Below, one piece after another: positions 6,946-13,744 of a stretch of DNA of 17,108 bases. The stretch's first letter is position 1, and each line of letters opens with the position of its first letter. The stretch lies in assembly GCA_025924775.1 (NCBI GenBank), contig JAICHS010000020.1:1-17108 (forward strand). Reading direction: 5' to 3'. The translations under genes and the position numbers were made by a program. The notes under the pieces were generated by a model. That model saw only the letters and a program-made list of their open reading frames with translations, was not told the DNA's origin and made no database searches. This DNA is from Rhodanobacteraceae bacterium (GTDB taxonomy: Bacteria > Pseudomonadota > Gammaproteobacteria > Xanthomonadales > Rhodanobacteraceae).

Positions 6946-7883
6946 ACCTGCCGACCCCCGCGGCGACCCCGATGCCGGTCGATACGGTCTATCTGATCGA
7001 CGCCAGCATGTACGTGTTTCGCGCCTGGCACGCGCTGCCGGATGCGTTCTTCGACACCGAGGGCAACCCGGTCAACGCCGTGCACGGGTTCGCCCGGTTC
7101 CTGCTGGACTTCGTGGAACGCACCCGCGCCAGCCACGCGGTCGCGGCCTTCGATATCGCGCTGACCAGTTCCTTCCGCAACACGATCTATCCCGCGTACA
7201 AGGCCAATCGCGACCCGGCGCCACCCGAGCTGAAGCGCCAGTTCCAGTACTGCCGCGAGCTGGCCGCGGCGTTCGGTTTCACGGTGCTGGCCGATGCCGC
7301 CTACGAAGCGGACGACCTGATCGGCAGCGTGCTGGCCGCATCGCGCGGGCACGGCCTGCACGCAGTGATCGTGTCGGCCGACAAGGATTTCGGCCAGTTG
7401 CTGGATCCCGACACCGAACAATGGGACTACGCGCGCGGCCAGCGCTGGGGTGCGGCCGGCATCCCCGCGCGCCTGGGCGTGGAGGCGCACCAGGTGGTCG
7501 ATTACCTGGCGCTGACCGGCGATGCCACCGACAATATCCCCGGCGTGCCTGGCATCGGCGCCAAGGGCGCCGCGGCGCTGCTGGCGCAATTCGGCTCACT
7601 GGAAACGCTGCTGGCGCGCGTGGACGAAGTGCCGTTCCTGCGCCTGCGCGGCGCCAAGTCCATAGCCGACAAACTGCGCCGCCACGCGGATTCCGCGCGG
7701 CTGTCGCAGCGGCTCGCGCGCATCGCGCTGGACGCGCCGGTGCCGCGCAGCCCCGATGGCCTGCGCCGGCGCAGCGTGGATCGCGCCACCCTGGACGCGT
7801 TGTGCGAACGGCTGCGGATCGGGCCGCTCACGCGCACGCGCGCGCAACACCTTCTGCAACTGGAGCCTCGCAGTGAACCGTGA
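6942..7883 (+). CDS. 5'-3' exonuclease, ExoIX / Pol I N-terminal domain family
   Basis: The 313-residue protein is a stand-alone 5' nuclease of the FEN/PIN-like family, related to the N-terminal domain of DNA polymerase I and to ExoIX (Xni). Metal-binding acidic residues can be placed: Asp20 (YLIDASMYVFRAWHALP), Asp71 (AAFD), the EADD motif (122-125), SADKDF with Asp147 and Asp149, and GDATDN with Asp194 and Asp197. YPAYKANR (83-90) is the conserved DNA-contact segment. The helix-hairpin-helix follows: DNIPGVPGIGAKGAAALLAQFGS (197-219). The full set of acidic residues suggests an active nuclease. The start at 6942 overlaps the nitroreductase stop, and a GGCAGGG sequence lies immediately before it. 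An in-frame ATG at 6972 lacks a ribosome-binding site. The C-terminal tail (about 265-313) is Arg-rich. A role in removing primers, flaps or RNA-DNA hybrids is inferred from the family. Confidence 0.92.
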   Translation: MNLPTPAATPMPVDTVYLIDASMYVFRAWHALPDAFFDTEGNPVNAVHGFARFLLDFVERTRASHAVAAFDIALTSSFRNTIYPAYKANRDPAPPELKRQFQYCRELAAAFGFTVLADAAYEADDLIGSVLAASRGHGLHAVIVSADKDFGQLLDPDTEQWDYARGQRWGAAGIPARLGVEAHQVVDYLALTGDATDNIPGVPGIGAKGAAALLAQFGSLETLLARVDEVPFLRLRGAKSIADKLRRHADSARLSQRLARIALDAPVPRSPDGLRRRSVDRATLDALCERLRIGPLTRTRAQHLLQLEPRSEP

Positions 7884-8433
7884 CCAACGCACTCCCGCCG
7901 ACGCCTCGGCGGCGGTCGAAACCCTGCATGCGGGCAAATGGCTGACGCTGAGGCGCCGCGGGCACTGGGAGTTCGTCGAGCGCAACAACCCGCAGGGTGC
8001 GGTGATCATCGTCGCGGTCACCCCGGAAGACCACGTGCTGTTCGTCGAGCAGTACCGCGTGCCGATCCGCCAGTTCACCCTCGAGATGCCGGCCGGCCTG
8101 ATCGGCGATGCCGGCCACACCGACGATGACAGCATCGCCAGCGCCGCCCGCCGCGAACTGGTCGAGGAAACCGGCTACGCCTGCGGGCGCGTGGTGGCGT
8201 TGCACTCCGGCCCGTCGTCGGCCGGCATGAGCACCGAGATGATGCATTTCGTGCGCGCGTTGGACCTGCAGAAGGTCGGTCCGGGCGGCGGTGACGCAAC
8301 CGAGGACATCGTGGTGCACGAAGTACCCCGCGCGGACGCCGGCGCGTGGCTGCGCGCGAAATCCGCCGAGGGCTATTCGATCGACCCGAAACTGTTCGCG
8401 GGCCTGTGGTTCCTCGAGCACGGCGGGGACTGA
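7873..8433 (+). CDS. NUDIX hydrolase, ADP-ribose pyrophosphatase type
   Basis: The 186-residue protein is a NUDIX hydrolase of the ADP-sugar pyrophosphatase type, with the usual N-terminal beta-strands (FVERNNPQGAVIIVAV, 34-49) and VLFVEQYRVPIRQFTLEMPAGLIGD (55-79). The catalytic core is RRELVEETGY (93-102), containing the metal-binding Glu98 and Glu99. HSGPSSAGMSTEMMHFV (111-127) is typical of ADP-ribose pyrophosphatases. The spacing between the first box glycine (PAG) and RELVEE is about five residues longer than the GX5EX7REUXEEXGU consensus, and an aspartate run stands where the first box glutamate is expected. The GTG at 7873 has GGAG 7 nt upstream and overlaps the exonuclease end by 11 bp, so it is the last gene of this operon. 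Ten bases separate it from the convergent TMEM43-family gene. The exact substrate (ADP-ribose or another nucleoside diphosphate sugar) is not decided by sequence. Confidence 0.9.
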   Translation: MNRDQRTPADASAAVETLHAGKWLTLRRRGHWEFVERNNPQGAVIIVAVTPEDHVLFVEQYRVPIRQFTLEMPAGLIGDAGHTDDDSIASAARRELVEETGYACGRVVALHSGPSSAGMSTEMMHFVRALDLQKVGPGGGDATEDIVVHEVPRADAGAWLRAKSAEGYSIDPKLFAGLWFLEHGGD

Positions 8434-8443
8434 CAGCGCCCCG

Positions 8444-9469
8444 CTAAGCCCGCCAGCGCCAGGCGGCGCAGGCCGCCGCCAGCACCGCAACGACGACCAG
8501 GGCTGCGCACGCCGCCATCCGCACATCGAACCAGAACGCGGCCGCCAGCAACGCCAACGGCACCGCTGCGGCCGCCAGCGCCAGCACCCGGTCGCGTCGG
8601 CGCGCGCGTGGCAGCAGCATCGCCGCACCCGCCCACGCCAGCAGCACCGCCAGTACGCGGCGCGCCCACTTGAAGCGGGGCGGCTGCGGCGCGTCGGTCA
8701 GGACGTCGGTCAGCGACTGCCGGCCGAGCAACACCTGCGCGATCGGGGCGCCGCTCGGATCATTGGCCGGCACCAGCGTGCCATCCTGGTCGCGTGCAAA
8801 CACGGTCAATTCGGTCGGCGCAATGCGCGTCCAGCTGATGCGCAGGTCGCCCACCTGCGGATGCGCAAGGTTGGCGCTGGTGACGAGGGTGCCGTCGTGC
8901 GCCTGGAAGGTCGCCGCCATGTTGGGCGGCAGGTGCGCAAGGTCGGGGGTAAAAGGCGAGGGCCCGTCGATCATGCGCACCAGCGCCGGCGCCAACTTGA
9001 ACCCGCCGACCCGCACGTCGGGCGAATCGAAGCGCGCGGCGGTGATGGGGAATGCCCCCGAGTTGGCGTGCCCGGAGGGATTGCCAAACGCGGACGAATC
9101 GATGGGATGGTCGAACCAGTCCTGGCCGTAGTTGCGGGTGCCACCGAAGCGGGTTTCGTTCCACTGGAACATCTCGACCTTGCGCAACAGCGCGGGCGCG
9201 GCGGTTGCCACGCCGAACTGCGCGTCGCTGGCGGGAACCTTCACATCCGGTGCGCCCACCGCAAGCACCAGCATGCCGTCGGCCGCGGGGCCGGGCACGG
9301 CCGCGGCACCGGTGAGGACAAACCCGCCCAGCGCATCCTCCCCCATCGCGCGCAGGCGGTCGGCGTGTTCGGTGAAGCCCAGCAACAACAGGCCCAGCAA
9401 CAGCAATGCGCCACCGAACACGGCGGTGTTGCGCGCAGGGTTGTCGAACAACGCGGAAATCCGGCTCAC
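8444..9469 (-). CDS. TMEM43/LUMA family membrane protein
   Basis: The 341-residue protein matches the TMEM43 (LUMA) family, first known from the human inner nuclear membrane and also present in bacteria. Topology agrees: one helix near the N-terminus (about 15-32), a large loop of about 230 residues, and three helices near the C-terminus (about 268-283, 293-312 and 317-337). The loop contains the family signature KVEMFQWNE (97-105), then NYGQDWFDHPIDSSAFGNPSGHANSG (113-138). The GTG start at 9469 lies 9 bases after the stop of the MBL-fold gene, which implies one transcript. There is no strong ribosome-binding site at this start. The bacterial function is unknown; membrane organisation is a guess from the eukaryotic member. 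It is convergent with the NUDIX operon with only 10 bp between the stops. Confidence 0.88.
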   Translation of the reverse strand: MSRISALFDNPARNTAVFGGALLLLGLLLLGFTEHADRLRAMGEDALGGFVLTGAAAVPGPAADGMLVLAVGAPDVKVPASDAQFGVATAAPALLRKVEMFQWNETRFGGTRNYGQDWFDHPIDSSAFGNPSGHANSGAFPITAARFDSPDVRVGGFKLAPALVRMIDGPSPFTPDLAHLPPNMAATFQAHDGTLVTSANLAHPQVGDLRISWTRIAPTELTVFARDQDGTLVPANDPSGAPIAQVLLGRQSLTDVLTDAPQPPRFKWARRVLAVLLAWAGAAMLLPRARRRDRVLALAAAAVPLALLAAAFWFDVRMAACAALVVVAVLAAACAAWRWRA

Positions 9470-9478
9470 GCCGCGAGC

Positions 9479-10444
9479 TTACAGCGCCACGCCTGCAAAG
9501 TGGGCCTGCACATCCGCGACCCCGTAGCGACCCCGCTCGTCACGCCGCGGCGAAGCCATCGCGACCGCATGGTCATGGGTGAAGAACAGGCGCACGCCAC
9601 GTTGCAGCTTGTCATCCAGAAACCCGCGCTTCTCGTCGATCAGCATCTCCGGCGCGCGGTCGTAGCCCATCGTCACCGGCAGGTGCACCCACGGCGTGCC
9701 GGGGATCAGGTCGGCGCAATACACCATGCCGTCCTTGCCGTGCGGGCCGACGATTTCCGACAGCATCAGGCCCGGCGTGTGGCCTTGCGAATAGTGGAAG
9801 CGCACCGCCTTGCCGAGCGTACGCGAATGTTCGCCCTCCACCTTTTCCAGCCGCCCGCTTTGCTCCAGCAACTCGGCAACGCCGGGAATGAACGACGCGC
9901 GGTCGCGCGGATGCGGATGCGTTGCGCGCTCCCAGTGCAGCGCGCCCACGACGTACTGTGCCTTCGGAAACAGCAAGCGCAGCGGCGCACCCGTCTGGGC
10001 ACCTGCGGCCGCAGGCCGCGCCGACTTCCCTTCTTCCGCTGGCGGGAGAAGGTGGCCCGAAGGGCCGGATGAGGGCGGCGCTTGCGCCGGTTCCCACGCC
10101 GCCAGCAATCCGCCCACGTGGTCGAAGTGCAGGTGCGACAGCACCACCACGTCGATGTCCTCGTGTTTCAGACCCACCGCCGCCAGCGACTCCAGCAGCA
10201 CGTGGCGTTCCTCGACCACACCGTAGCGTTCGCGCAGCTTGGGTTCGAAAAACGCGCCGATGCCGGTTTCGAACAACACGTTGCGGCCATCCAGGTCCGT
10301 CGCCAGCAGGCAACGGCAGGCCAGCGGAATGCGGTTCGCCTCGTCGGCGGGAATCCACTTCTGCCACATCGCCTTGGGCGCGTTGCCAAACATCGCGCCG
10401 CCATCAAGTTTTTGGGTGTTGCCTTCGATCGACCAGAGTTTCAT
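9479..10444 (-). CDS. MBL-fold metallo-hydrolase with an internal repeat-derived insertion
   Basis: The 321-residue protein is a metallo-beta-lactamase-fold hydrolase. The dinuclear metal site is present: HLHFDH (104-109), His222 in SQGHTPG, Asp245 in CADLIPG and His290/His292 in FFTHDHA. The general layout resembles MBL-fold lactonase-like hydrolases, but the substrate is unknown. Between HVGGLLAAWEPAQ and LRLLFPKAQYVVG there is a Pro/Gly/Ala-rich insertion of about 32 residues (about 122-153). It is encoded by a hairpin-rich repeat and keeps the frame. In related proteins I would expect a short loop here. The ATG at 10444 is chosen; a GTG three codons upstream is possible. No clear ribosome-binding site is seen. 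A good TATGAT -10 box lies upstream on the minus strand. The gene is followed 9 bases later by the TMEM43-family gene, so the two probably form an operon. Confidence 0.9.
   Translation of the reverse strand: MKLWSIEGNTQKLDGGAMFGNAPKAMWQKWIPADEANRIPLACRCLLATDLDGRNVLFETGIGAFFEPKLRERYGVVEERHVLLESLAAVGLKHEDIDVVVLSHLHFDHVGGLLAAWEPAQAPPSSGPSGHLLPPAEEGKSARPAAAGAQTGAPLRLLFPKAQYVVGALHWERATHPHPRDRASFIPGVAELLEQSGRLEKVEGEHSRTLGKAVRFHYSQGHTPGLMLSEIVGPHGKDGMVYCADLIPGTPWVHLPVTMGYDRAPEMLIDEKRGFLDDKLQRGVRLFFTHDHAVAMASPRRDERGRYGVADVQAHFAGVAL
10002..10088. repeat. Hairpin-rich REP/MITE-like element inside the MBL-fold gene
   Basis: Four palindromes follow each other. One is a perfect 14-bp palindrome around CTGCGGCCGCAG (10002-10015). 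Next is a long stem with arms 10029-10038 and 10043-10052 (one G-T pair). Then comes GGCCC-GAA-GGGCC (10054-10066), and last GGCGC-TT-GCGCC (10077-10088). The middle part (GGGAGAAGGTGGCCCGAAGG and the following GGATGAGGG) resembles a dispersed intergenic repeat that I recall from Xanthomonadales genomes. Here it lies in frame within a coding sequence. Resemblance is from memory; copy number was not checked. Confidence 0.6.
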
Positions 10445-10473
10445 GTCGCGCACTGCCGCTGTAACGATTGCCT

Positions 10474-10479
10474 CAAGGC
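10474..10479 (-). promoter_or_regulatory. Candidate -10 box for the MBL-fold gene
   Basis: On the minus strand TATGAT lies about 30 bases before the ATG at 10444. Between them the leader can form a small hairpin (GATGCC / GGCAATC with one bulged A). No convincing -35 at normal spacing was found. Confidence 0.35.
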
Positions 10480-10556
10480 ATCATACCCCGCAGCAAACCG
10501 GCATCAGCGATGCGAGTGACATCCATGTGTTTTCGTGCCGTCCCACGAGGCGGATT

Positions 10557-10580
10557 GCGTTCCTTCCGTTGCAGGAACGC
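10557..10580. repeat. Perfect 8-bp inverted repeat in intergenic region
   Basis: GCGTTCCT (10557-10564) and AGGAACGC (10573-10580) form a perfect stem with an 8-nt loop. The right arm overlaps the start of a REP-like unit (10569-10594). No T-tract follows, so it is probably part of the repeat rather than a terminator. Confidence 0.4.
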
Positions 10581-10594
10581 ACCATGCGCACGAC
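10569..10594 (+). repeat. REP-like unit 1
   Basis: The unit starts TTGCAGGAACGCACCATG and ends GCGCACGAC. It resembles, with some decay, the Xanthomonadales palindromic pattern GTAGGAGCG...CGCGAC known to me from intergenic regions. It stands in the opposite orientation to the next unit, as in paired REP arrangements. The identification is by memory of the pattern, and copy number was not checked. Confidence 0.35.
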
Positions 10595-10610
10595 AGGTTC
10601 TCGCACGACG

Positions 10611-10635
10611 GTCGCGGGCGTGGCCCGCGCCTACA
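10611..10635 (-). repeat. REP-like unit 2
   Basis: GTCGCGGGC and GCCCGCGCCTACA flank a GTG loop; the stem CGCGGGC/GCCCGCG (10613-10619 with 10623-10629) is perfect over 7 bp. A GTCGC head with a CTACA tail around a GC-rich palindrome is the pattern of a common REP element in Xanthomonadales. Unit 1 has the reverse orientation, so the two may form one composite element. Confidence 0.5.
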
Positions 10636-10679
10636 AGCTTGCTTGCTGTTCGGCGGCGCGCCCCCCCCGGACGCCTACG

Positions 10680-10701
10680 AAAAGCCCGCCTTGCGGCGGG
10701 C
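10680..10701 (-). terminator. Intrinsic terminator of the rpoE-rseA-degP operon
   Basis: On the minus strand GCCCGCCGCAAGGCGGGC forms a 7-bp perfect stem with a GCAA loop and is followed by TTTT. It lies 31 bases after the degP stop codon, so it ends the envelope-stress operon. Confidence 0.85.
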
Positions 10702-10732
10702 CCTCCGTTTCCAGGCTCGTGAAGCGGGCCGG

Positions 10733-12190
10733 TTACTTCTCCGGCACGCTGACCGCGATGAACAGGTTCTGGCCCTGGTGCGACACCAGCAGCAGCACGG
10801 TACTGCCGGGCTTCACCTTGGCCGTTTCGCGACGGAACTCCGCCACGCTGTTCACCGGCCGGTTGCCCACGCGCAGGATCACGTCGCCCGGAGACAGGCC
10901 GGCCATCTGCGCCGCGCCTGCAACATCGGTGATCACTACGCCGCCTTTGCCGTTGTAACCCAGCTGCTGGCGCATGCCGGAGGTGATGTCCTGCACCTTG
11001 AGGCCCAGCAAACTACTGCCGCTGGACGCCGCGGGGCCGCCCGCAAGGTACTCCGACGACAGGCCGTTGCGCGGCATCTCGCCCACCTTGACCTTGACGG
11101 TCAGCGGCTTGCCGTCACGCAACAGGCTCACCGACGCCTCGGTACCCGGCGCGGTCATCGCGACCATCGGCGGCAACTCGGAAGAAGCGTAGACCTTGTG
11201 GCCGTCGAACGCGGTGATGACGTCACCCAGTTTCATGCCAGCCTTCGCGGCGGGGCTGCCGGGCTGCACCTGTGCGACCAGCGCCCCTTGGGTGCCGCTC
11301 ATGCCCTGGGCCTTGGCGATCTTGTCGGAGATGTTCTGCACGGCCACGCCCAGCATCCCGCGACTGACGTAACCCTTGGTCTTGAGTTGCTGCTCGGCAC
11401 TCATCGCGATGTTGATCGGAATCGAGAACGAGATGCCGTTGGAACCGCCATCGGTCGAGAAGATCTGCGAGTTGATGCCCACCACCTGCCCCGCGAGATT
11501 GAACAGCGGGCCACCCGAGTTGCCGCGGTTGATCGGCACGTCGGTCTGGATGAAGGGCACATCCTGCTGGTCGTTGCCGAGGCTGCGGCCGACGTAGCTG
11601 ACAATGCCGGCGCTGACCGAGTGGTCCAGCCCGTAGGGCGAGCCGATCGCCACCACCCACTGCCCGGGTTGCAGGCTGTTGGAGTTGCCGATTTGCACGG
11701 TCGGAAGATTGCGGGCGTCGATCTTCAGCAGCGCGATGTCGTAACCCTTGTCGGTACCGATGACTTTCGCGGTAAAGCTGCGATGGTCGGACAGGTGCAC
11801 CTTCACCGAGTCGGCGTTGGCGACGACGTGGCGGTTGGTAAGGATGTAGCCGTCAGACGAAATGATGAAACCCGAACCCAGCGACTCACCCGGGGGCGAA
11901 GGCCCCTGGAACTGCGGGCCGAACGGCATGCCGAAAAAGTGCCTGAAAATATCCGGAACCTGGGGCTGCTGGCCCTGGCCCTGGCCTTGCGCCTGGTCCG
12001 GACTGTCGCTGCCCATCTCGCTGGCGTGGTTGTAATGCGCAACCACGTTCACCACCGCCGGTCCGTACTTCTGGACGATGCTGGTGAAGTCGGGCAGCGC
12101 CGCGGTCGGGGTCGCCGCCAGCGCCACGCCGGCACCGGAAAAACACAACAGAACGAATACGGCGGCCATCCGCCTCGCCCGCTTCAACAT
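10733..12190 (-). CDS. degP: Periplasmic serine protease/chaperone DegP (MucD, Do family)
   Basis: The 485-residue HtrA-family protease degrades misfolded envelope proteins. A signal peptide covers about residues 1-25 (MLKRARRMAAVFVLL ... VALA-A). The trypsin-like domain has the full catalytic triad: His121 (ILTNRHVV), Asp151 (GYDIALLKID) and Ser225 (NRGNSGGPLF). Two PDZ domains follow, at about 275-365 and 385-480. A Gln/Gly-rich stretch DQAQGQGQGQQPQ (65-77) forms part of the flexible LA loop region. The ATG at 12190 has an AAGGAGAA ribosome-binding site at good spacing. It is the third gene after rpoE and rseA, an arrangement known in Xanthomonas as rpoE-rseA-mucD. A strong terminator follows. 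There is no clear sigma-E promoter in the 158-bp gap before it, so expression from the rpoE promoter is likely. Confidence 0.96.
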   Translation of the reverse strand: MLKRARRMAAVFVLLCFSGAGVALAATPTAALPDFTSIVQKYGPAVVNVVAHYNHASEMGSDSPDQAQGQGQGQQPQVPDIFRHFFGMPFGPQFQGPSPPGESLGSGFIISSDGYILTNRHVVANADSVKVHLSDHRSFTAKVIGTDKGYDIALLKIDARNLPTVQIGNSNSLQPGQWVVAIGSPYGLDHSVSAGIVSYVGRSLGNDQQDVPFIQTDVPINRGNSGGPLFNLAGQVVGINSQIFSTDGGSNGISFSIPINIAMSAEQQLKTKGYVSRGMLGVAVQNISDKIAKAQGMSGTQGALVAQVQPGSPAAKAGMKLGDVITAFDGHKVYASSELPPMVAMTAPGTEASVSLLRDGKPLTVKVKVGEMPRNGLSSEYLAGGPAASSGSSLLGLKVQDITSGMRQQLGYNGKGGVVITDVAGAAQMAGLSPGDVILRVGNRPVNSVAEFRRETAKVKPGSTVLLLVSHQGQNLFIAVSVPEK

Positions 12191-12348
12191 GGTGTTCTCC
12201 TTAGGTTTGATGTGCAAAACGAAGGGCTGCCCCGGTGGGCAAGCAAACACGCGTCCACCGAGACGGACACGGGCCCTGCAGTGCAGTCCGCGTCCACAAG
12301 ACGACAGATGACGATGACGGAGACCGCGCGGAGGCGGCGACCCACCGC
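12191..12348. other. rseA-degP intergenic region
   Basis: The 158-bp gap carries the degP ribosome-binding site and a short palindrome CTGCA-G-TGCAG near 12277-12287. I see no GGAACTT/TCTGA-type sigma-E promoter and no terminator with a T-tract. Confidence 0.35.
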
Positions 12349-13035
12349 TCAGTGTTGCGGGGCCGCCGAACTTGCGGCCGGTTGCGATGGGGGCAGCAAC
12401 ACGATCGAAAACGGCAGGTCAGGCTGCGGTTCGATTTGCTGCGAAGACCCGAACGGCGCCACCGCGTCGCGCGCAAACGTCGCGCGCCGCAGATAATCGG
12501 GCTGCATCACGCCCGTACCGTACACGACATTGGCCGACGCAGGCTGCACCGGCAACACCGTCGGCTGGCGCGACAGCAGCCACGGCGGCGTGCCGGGTTG
12601 GTTCCCCGCAGGCGCGGCCTCGGCCAGCGCAGTCGCGGTCGCAGCCGATGCAGCCGGCGCGGATTCGGAATGCGCGACCGTCGCCGGTGCGCCTACACGG
12701 GGATTCGGGGTATTCAACATCAGCGCCGCGACCGCTACGCTGGCGGCGATCGCGCCGCCACCCACATAGCGTGCCCAGCGCCGCTGTCGCACGGGCGGAT
12801 GCTGCGCTTCAGCCTGCAGCGCGGCGGCCACGCGGGCGGAAAAATCGGAATCGTGCCGCGACACCGTCATGCGCGCCGAATCGGAAGCCAGGCACGCACG
12901 GATCAGGTGCCAGCGCGACCAGGTCGCGCCAAGTTCGGGGTCGTGGTCGAGGCGCCGCAGCAGGAAGCGGGTCGGCTCGACGGCCAGCTCGCCATCCATC
13001 AGGGCGGAAAGATCTTCGCGACTGGTCGGGTCCAT
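12349..13035 (-). CDS. rseA: Anti-sigma-E factor RseA
   Basis: The 228-residue protein is a single-pass inner-membrane anti-sigma factor. The cytoplasmic N-terminus starts DLSALMDGELAVEPTRFLLRRL (8-29), the RseA pattern that binds RpoE, and continues with a DPELGATWSRWHLIR helix (32-46). The transmembrane helix is at about 90-108 (YVGGGAIAASVAVAALML). The periplasmic part (109-228) is rich in Ala and Pro; it differs from E. coli RseA and should be the target of site-1 cleavage under stress. The start at 13035 has GAGGTGG at good spacing. It lies 48 bp after rpoE and 158 bp before degP. No rseB gene is between them, which fits the Xanthomonas arrangement rather than that of enterobacteria. The family call rests on the N-terminus and on the operon context. 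Confidence 0.9.
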   Translation of the reverse strand: MDPTSREDLSALMDGELAVEPTRFLLRRLDHDPELGATWSRWHLIRACLASDSARMTVSRHDSDFSARVAAALQAEAQHPPVRQRRWARYVGGGAIAASVAVAALMLNTPNPRVGAPATVAHSESAPAASAATATALAEAAPAGNQPGTPPWLLSRQPTVLPVQPASANVVYGTGVMQPDYLRRATFARDAVAPFGSSQQIEPQPDLPFSIVLLPPSQPAASSAAPQH

Positions 13036-13083
13036 TACATGCCACCTCGTACAACAAATTTTGCAGAATCAGGATTTGCGGAA

Positions 13084-13671
13084 TCAGTCATCGTCATTGG
13101 ACAGCAGCGGCCGCAGTTTTTCATCGATCGCTTCGCGTGCCCGGAAGATGCGCGAACGCACGGTGCCGATGGGACAACCCATCCGGTCGGCGATTTCCTC
13201 GTAGGACAGTCCATCGACCTCACGCAGGGTGATCGCGTCGCGCAATTCCTCGGGCAGCTTTTCGACCGTGGCGAACACGGTTTGTTCAATCTCGTGGCGC
13301 GCCAGCTCGTGTTCCGGCGTGGCTTCATCGCGCAGGCGCGCACCGGCATCGAACTGGACCGCGGTATCGGCGTCGATGTCCTCGGCCGGCGGGCGGCGAC
13401 CCTGGGCAACCAGGTGATTCTTGGCGGTGTTCACAGCGATCTTGTACATCCAGGTGTAGAACGCGCTGTCTCCACGGAACGCACCGATCGCGCGATAGGC
13501 GCGAATGAAGGCTTCCTGCGCCACGTCCTCGCACTCGCTCCAATCGTGCACGTACCTCGACACCAGGCCGATGATCTTGTGCTGGTATTTGCGCACCAGC
13601 AGGTCGAAGGCCTTGTTGTCGCCTTTGCGCACGCGCTCGACCAGTGCACGATCGGTTTCGACATCGCCCAT
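13084..13671 (-). CDS. rpoE: RNA polymerase sigma factor RpoE (sigma-E)
   Basis: This is an ECF sigma factor for envelope stress, 195 residues from the ATG at 13671. Region 2 covers about 5-90: LVERVRKGDNKAFDLLVRKYQHKI (10-33), EDVAQEAFIRAYRAIGAFRGDSAFYTWMYKIAVNTAKNHLV (48-88). The linker contains AQGRRPPAEDID (89-100). Region 4 covers about 130-188 with LSYEEIADRMGCPIGTVRSRIFRAREAIDEKL. These segments are almost those of E. coli RpoE, which has 191 residues. An upstream ATG at 13758 (224 residues) has a good AAGGA site 7 nt before it and is possible. However, a sigma-E-like promoter lies inside that extension and would make only the shorter form. A GGGAG 10 nt before 13671 can serve as its ribosome-binding site. 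The gene heads the rseA-degP operon and is divergent from the FadB-like gene. Confidence 0.95.
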   Translation of the reverse strand: MGDVETDRALVERVRKGDNKAFDLLVRKYQHKIIGLVSRYVHDWSECEDVAQEAFIRAYRAIGAFRGDSAFYTWMYKIAVNTAKNHLVAQGRRPPAEDIDADTAVQFDAGARLRDEATPEHELARHEIEQTVFATVEKLPEELRDAITLREVDGLSYEEIADRMGCPIGTVRSRIFRAREAIDEKLRPLLSNDDD

Positions 13672-13715
13672 CCGGGCGGCACTCCCTACAGTGCCGGACG
13701 CTACATGCGCACCGG

Positions 13716-13744
13716 TAAGACCGCGCGCTTGGCGCGAAAGTTCA
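13716..13744 (-). promoter_or_regulatory. Candidate sigma-E autoregulatory promoter of rpoE
   Basis: On the minus strand TGAACTT (13744-13738) and GTCTTA (13721-13716) are 16 bases apart. This is close to the sigma-E consensus GGAACTT-N16-GTCnnA. Transcription would start near 13710, about 40 bases before the ATG at 13671. RpoE controlling its own operon is established in several proteobacteria. Confidence 0.5.

Noticed and set aside
10661..10668. Run of eight C as a possible phase-variation tract
   Set aside because: It lies in non-coding DNA after the degP terminator, with no reading frame or promoter spacing that it could switch.
10535..12496. A 653-codon open frame on the plus strand, opposite degP
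   Set aside because: It is antisense to a gene with a complete catalytic triad. Its translation is rich in His, Arg, Asp and Gly, as expected from the reverse complement of a high-GC gene, and it matches no known protein pattern.
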